Below, piece after piece: positions 61,725-64,000 of a DNA stretch of 64,000 nt. The stretch is taken from contig NC_132913.1 in NCBI RefSeq assembly GCF_047675955.1, forward strand, positions 75,077,236 through 75,141,235. Direction: 5' to 3'. Position numbers and translations under genes: made by a program. The notes under the pieces were generated by a model. That model made no database searches and had not been told where the DNA came from. It worked only from the letters and a program-made list of their open reading frames with translations. How positions within the stretch are numbered: position 1 is the stretch's first letter; the number at the start of each line of letters is the position of its first letter. This DNA comes from Chlorocebus sabaeus (taxonomy: Eukaryota; Chordata; Mammalia; Primates; Cercopithecidae).

Positions 61725-62331
61725 AAGACTGAACCAGAAATAAATTGAATCCCTGAACAGACCAATAACAAGTTCTGAAATTGAGGCTGTAATTCACAGA
61801 TGCCATCAAGCTGAATCCTCCCTTGACCATTTTGTATGCTCACCAACCAAAAAAAGTCCAGGACCAGATGAATTCGCAGCTGAATTCTACCAGATGTACA
61901 AAGAAGAGCTGATACCAGTCCTACTGAAAATATTCCAAAACTGAAAAAGAGAGACTTCTCCCTAACTTATTCTGTTACACCAGCATTATCCTTATAAGCA
62001 AAACCTGGCAGTTATATAACAAAAAAAGATAATTCAGGCCAATATCCTTAATGAACATCAATGCAAAAGTCCTCAGCAAAATACTGGCAAACTGAATCCA
62101 GCAGCACAAGAAAAAGCTTATCCATCATGATCAAGTAGGCATCATCCCCGGGATGCAAATATGCAAATCAATAAATGTGATTTGTCATGTAACAGAACCA
62201 AAGACAAAAAAACACATGATTGTCTCAATAGATGCAGAGAAGGCTTTCAATAAAAATCGAAATCCATGCTAAAATCCGTTAATAAACTGGGTATTGAAAG
62301 AACATACCTCAAAATAATAAGAGCCATCTGA
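61725..62331 (+). mobile_element. L1 ORF2 RT segment, inverted half, with a foreign 50-bp insert
   Basis: Sense ORF2 starting 'caagactgaaccagaaataa' and running through 'aaaaaagtccaggaccagat', 'gcatcatccccgggatgcaa' and 'acctcaaaataataagagcc'. It forms the inverted 5' part of the copy at 61087-61724, with several hundred bases of ORF2 missing between them. Bases 61790-61839 are not L1 but match the ST13 pseudogene. Confidence 0.88.
61790..61839 (+). repeat. 50-bp ST13-pseudogene fragment inside L1
   Basis: It matches 62846-62895 of the downstream ST13 pseudogene at 49 of 50 positions, in the same orientation. It replaces about a dozen bases of L1 ORF2 between 'gaaattgaggc' and 'ccaaccaaaaaaagtcc'. 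It shares the pseudogene's in-frame TAA and its proline codon where the parent protein has arginine, so the pseudogene rather than the parent mRNA is the likely source. Confidence 0.9.
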
Positions 62332-64000
62332 GTCTGTTCTGACTCTCAGCAGCCGTCCCCTTCTGCACGGTCATGCCAAGCCAGCGCCTGGCCCTGGAAC
62401 CTGGCCGCAGTCCCTCCGCTTCGCCCACCGCCTTCTGAACATGGAACCCCGCAAAGTGAACAAGCTTCGGGCCTTTGTGAAAATGTGTAAGCAGGATCCA
62501 AGCGTTCTGCACACCGAGGAAATGTGCTTCCTGAGGGAGTGGGTGGAGAGTATGGGGGGTAAAGTACCACCTGCTACTCAGAAAGCTAAATCAGAAGAAA
62601 ATACCAAAGAAGAAAAACCTGATGGTAAGAAAGTGGAGGAAGACTTAAAGGCAGACAAACCATCAATTGAGTAAAGTGATCTAGAAATTGATAATGAAGG
62701 TGTGATTGAACCAGACACTGATGCCCCTCAAGAAATGGGAGATGAAAATGCAGAGATAACAGAGGATATGATGGATCAGGCAAATGATAAGAAAGTGGCT
62801 GCTATTGAAGCCCTAAATGATGGTGAACTGCAGAAAGCCATTGACTAATTCACAGATGCCATCAAGCTGAATCCTCCCTTGGCCATTTTGTATGCCAAGA
62901 GGGCCAGTGTCTTTGTCAAATTACAGAAGCCAAATGCTGCCATCCGAGACTGTGACAGAGCTGATTCAGCTCAGCCTTGCAAATAGCGAGGGAAAGCACA
63001 CAGGCTTCTAGGCCACTGGGAGGAAGGAGCCCATCATCTTGCCCTTGGCTGTAAATTGGATTATGATGAAGATGCTAGTGCAATGCTGAAAGAAGTTCAA
63101 CCTAGGGCAGAGAAAATTGCAGAACATTGGAGAAAGTATAAGCAAAAATGTGAAGAGCGAGAGATCAGAGAAAGAATAGAAAGAGTTAAGAAGGCACGAG
63201 AAGAGCATGAGAGAGCCCAGAGGAAGGAAGAAGTCAGACAACAGTCAGGAGCCCAGTATGGTTCTTTTCCAGGTGGCTTTCCTAGGGGAACGTCTAGTAA
63301 TTTTCCTGGAAGAATGCCTGGAATGGGAGGGGGCATGCCTGGAACAGCCGGATTGCCTGGACTCAATCAAATTCTTAGTGATCCAGAGGTTCTTGCAGCC
63401 ATGCAGGATCCAGAAGTTATGGTGGCTTTCCAGGATGTGGCTCAGAACGCAGCAAATATGTCAAAATACTAGAGCAACCCAAAGGTTATGAATCTTATCA
63501 GTAAATTGTCAGCCAAATTTGGAGGTCAAGCATAATGCCCTTCTGATAAATAAAGCCCTTGCTGAAGGAAAAGCAACCTAGATCACCTTATGGATGTCGC
63601 AATAATACAAACCAGTGTACCTCTGACCTTCTCATCAAGAGAGCCGAGGTGCTTTGAAGATAATCCCTACCCCTCTCCTTGAAATGCAGCTGAAGCATTT
63701 TACAGTGGTTTGCCATTAGGGTATTCATTCAGATAATGTTTTCCTACTAGGAATTACAAACTTTAAACACCTGTTAAACCTTAAAACTATTTAAAATAAA
63801 TTTAAAGCATCTGTTAATTTTTATATTTTTCTTTACTAATCATTTTGGATTTTTTCTTTTAATTACTGGGCAGGGAAGACATGTATGTATGGAATATTAT
63901 TGCTCTAATTTGAGTGAGATAAAAGTGTTTTAGTACAAGGCAAACATAACTCATTTGAGGATAAAGTTTGTGTTGGATATGTAGTTCCTGAAGTATCTTG
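62332..64000 (+). pseudogene. ST13P: Processed pseudogene of ST13 (HSC70-interacting protein, Hip), 3' end beyond window
   Basis: An intronless cDNA copy with a GC-rich 5' UTR part (62332-62440), a coding-equivalent region (62441-63535) and a long 3' UTR running to the window end. The parent is a cytosolic HSP70 cochaperone of 369 residues with an N-terminal dimerisation part, TPR repeats, a GGMP-rich stretch and a C-terminal STI1/DP domain. This copy reads 'MEPRKVNKLRAFVKMCKQDP' from 62441 and keeps one frame, with 364 codons before the original stop (taa 63533-63535). Lesions are four premature stops (taa 62672-62674, taa 62846-62848, tag 62984-62986, tag 63470-63472) and a 15-bp in-frame loss of five codons after 'DCDRA' in the TPR region. 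The longest open part, 63056-63472, spans the charged helix, 'GAQYGSFPGGFP' and most of the STI1/DP domain. No promoter is visible. Which numbered ST13 pseudogene it is cannot be told. Confidence 0.95.

Noticed and set aside
62346..62570. Minus-strand frame over the ST13 5' region
   Set aside because: It is an antisense shadow of the GC-rich 5' UTR and first codons of the retrocopy.
63056..63472. 138-codon frame considered as a functional small ST13-like gene
   Set aside because: It is the remainder of a retrocopy with three upstream stops and a premature stop before the native end. No promoter or separate start context is visible.
1..64000. An operon-like or undescribed multi-gene system
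   Set aside because: No cluster of intact genes exists in the window. The content is retroelements, old relics, simple repeats and one processed pseudogene.

Overview
The window is vertebrate nuclear DNA from a primate, most likely human. The evidence is the repeat content: full dimeric Alu elements (one AluY-type), L1 LINEs with primate-specific 3' ends, MaLR/THE1-type LTRs, a MADE1 fragment, and older L2, MIR and L1M remnants. The sequence alone does not separate human from another great ape. No intact protein-coding gene, exon set, rRNA, tRNA or CRISPR array can be supported. Nearly every long open reading frame lies inside an L1 or Alu relic.

Layout. 1-6.6 kb: an Alu edge, an L2, two Alus and an old L1M ORF1/ORF2-start relic. 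6.6-12.9 kb: an antisense L1 split by a MaLR LTR, L1M 3' ends, an L1 with a foreign GC-rich 5' block, MIR-like sequence holding a three-copy 38-bp hairpin repeat, and a sense L1. 12.9-21.4 kb: mostly low-repeat AT-rich DNA with two Alus and an antisense L1M. 21.4-26.3 kb: an antisense L1, an L2, and an old unnamed repeat split by a sense L1, plus a 99-bp near-identical direct repeat. 26.3-29 kb: largely unassigned. 29-37.8 kb: a dense L1 cluster in both orientations, with a MaLR LTR and an Alu nested in one L1. 37.8-44 kb: low-repeat DNA with three Alus. 44-50.3 kb: an AT microsatellite, half a MADE1, a long L1M carrying an Alu, and a younger L1. 50.3-57.4 kb: L2, an Alu monomer, a ~970-bp antisense ERV solo LTR, and two Alus. 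57.4-62.3 kb: nested L1M/L1 insertions, two of them with 5' inversions. 62.3-64 kb: a processed pseudogene of ST13 (HSC70-interacting protein, Hip) that runs off the window.

The most informative signals concern how the DNA was rearranged. Two short templated duplications copy local sequence upstream. One is a 99-bp segment copied over 2.76 kb. The other is a 50-bp piece of the ST13 pseudogene found inside an L1 1.06 kb upstream; it carries an in-frame stop triplet and a codon change of the pseudogene. Three L1 copies show inverted 5' parts of the twin-priming type, and one AluY-like copy has target-site duplications but no A-tail. I found no undescribed multi-gene system.

Repeat family names come from recalled consensus sequences, not a database search. 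Boundaries of old repeats are approximate to tens of bases.
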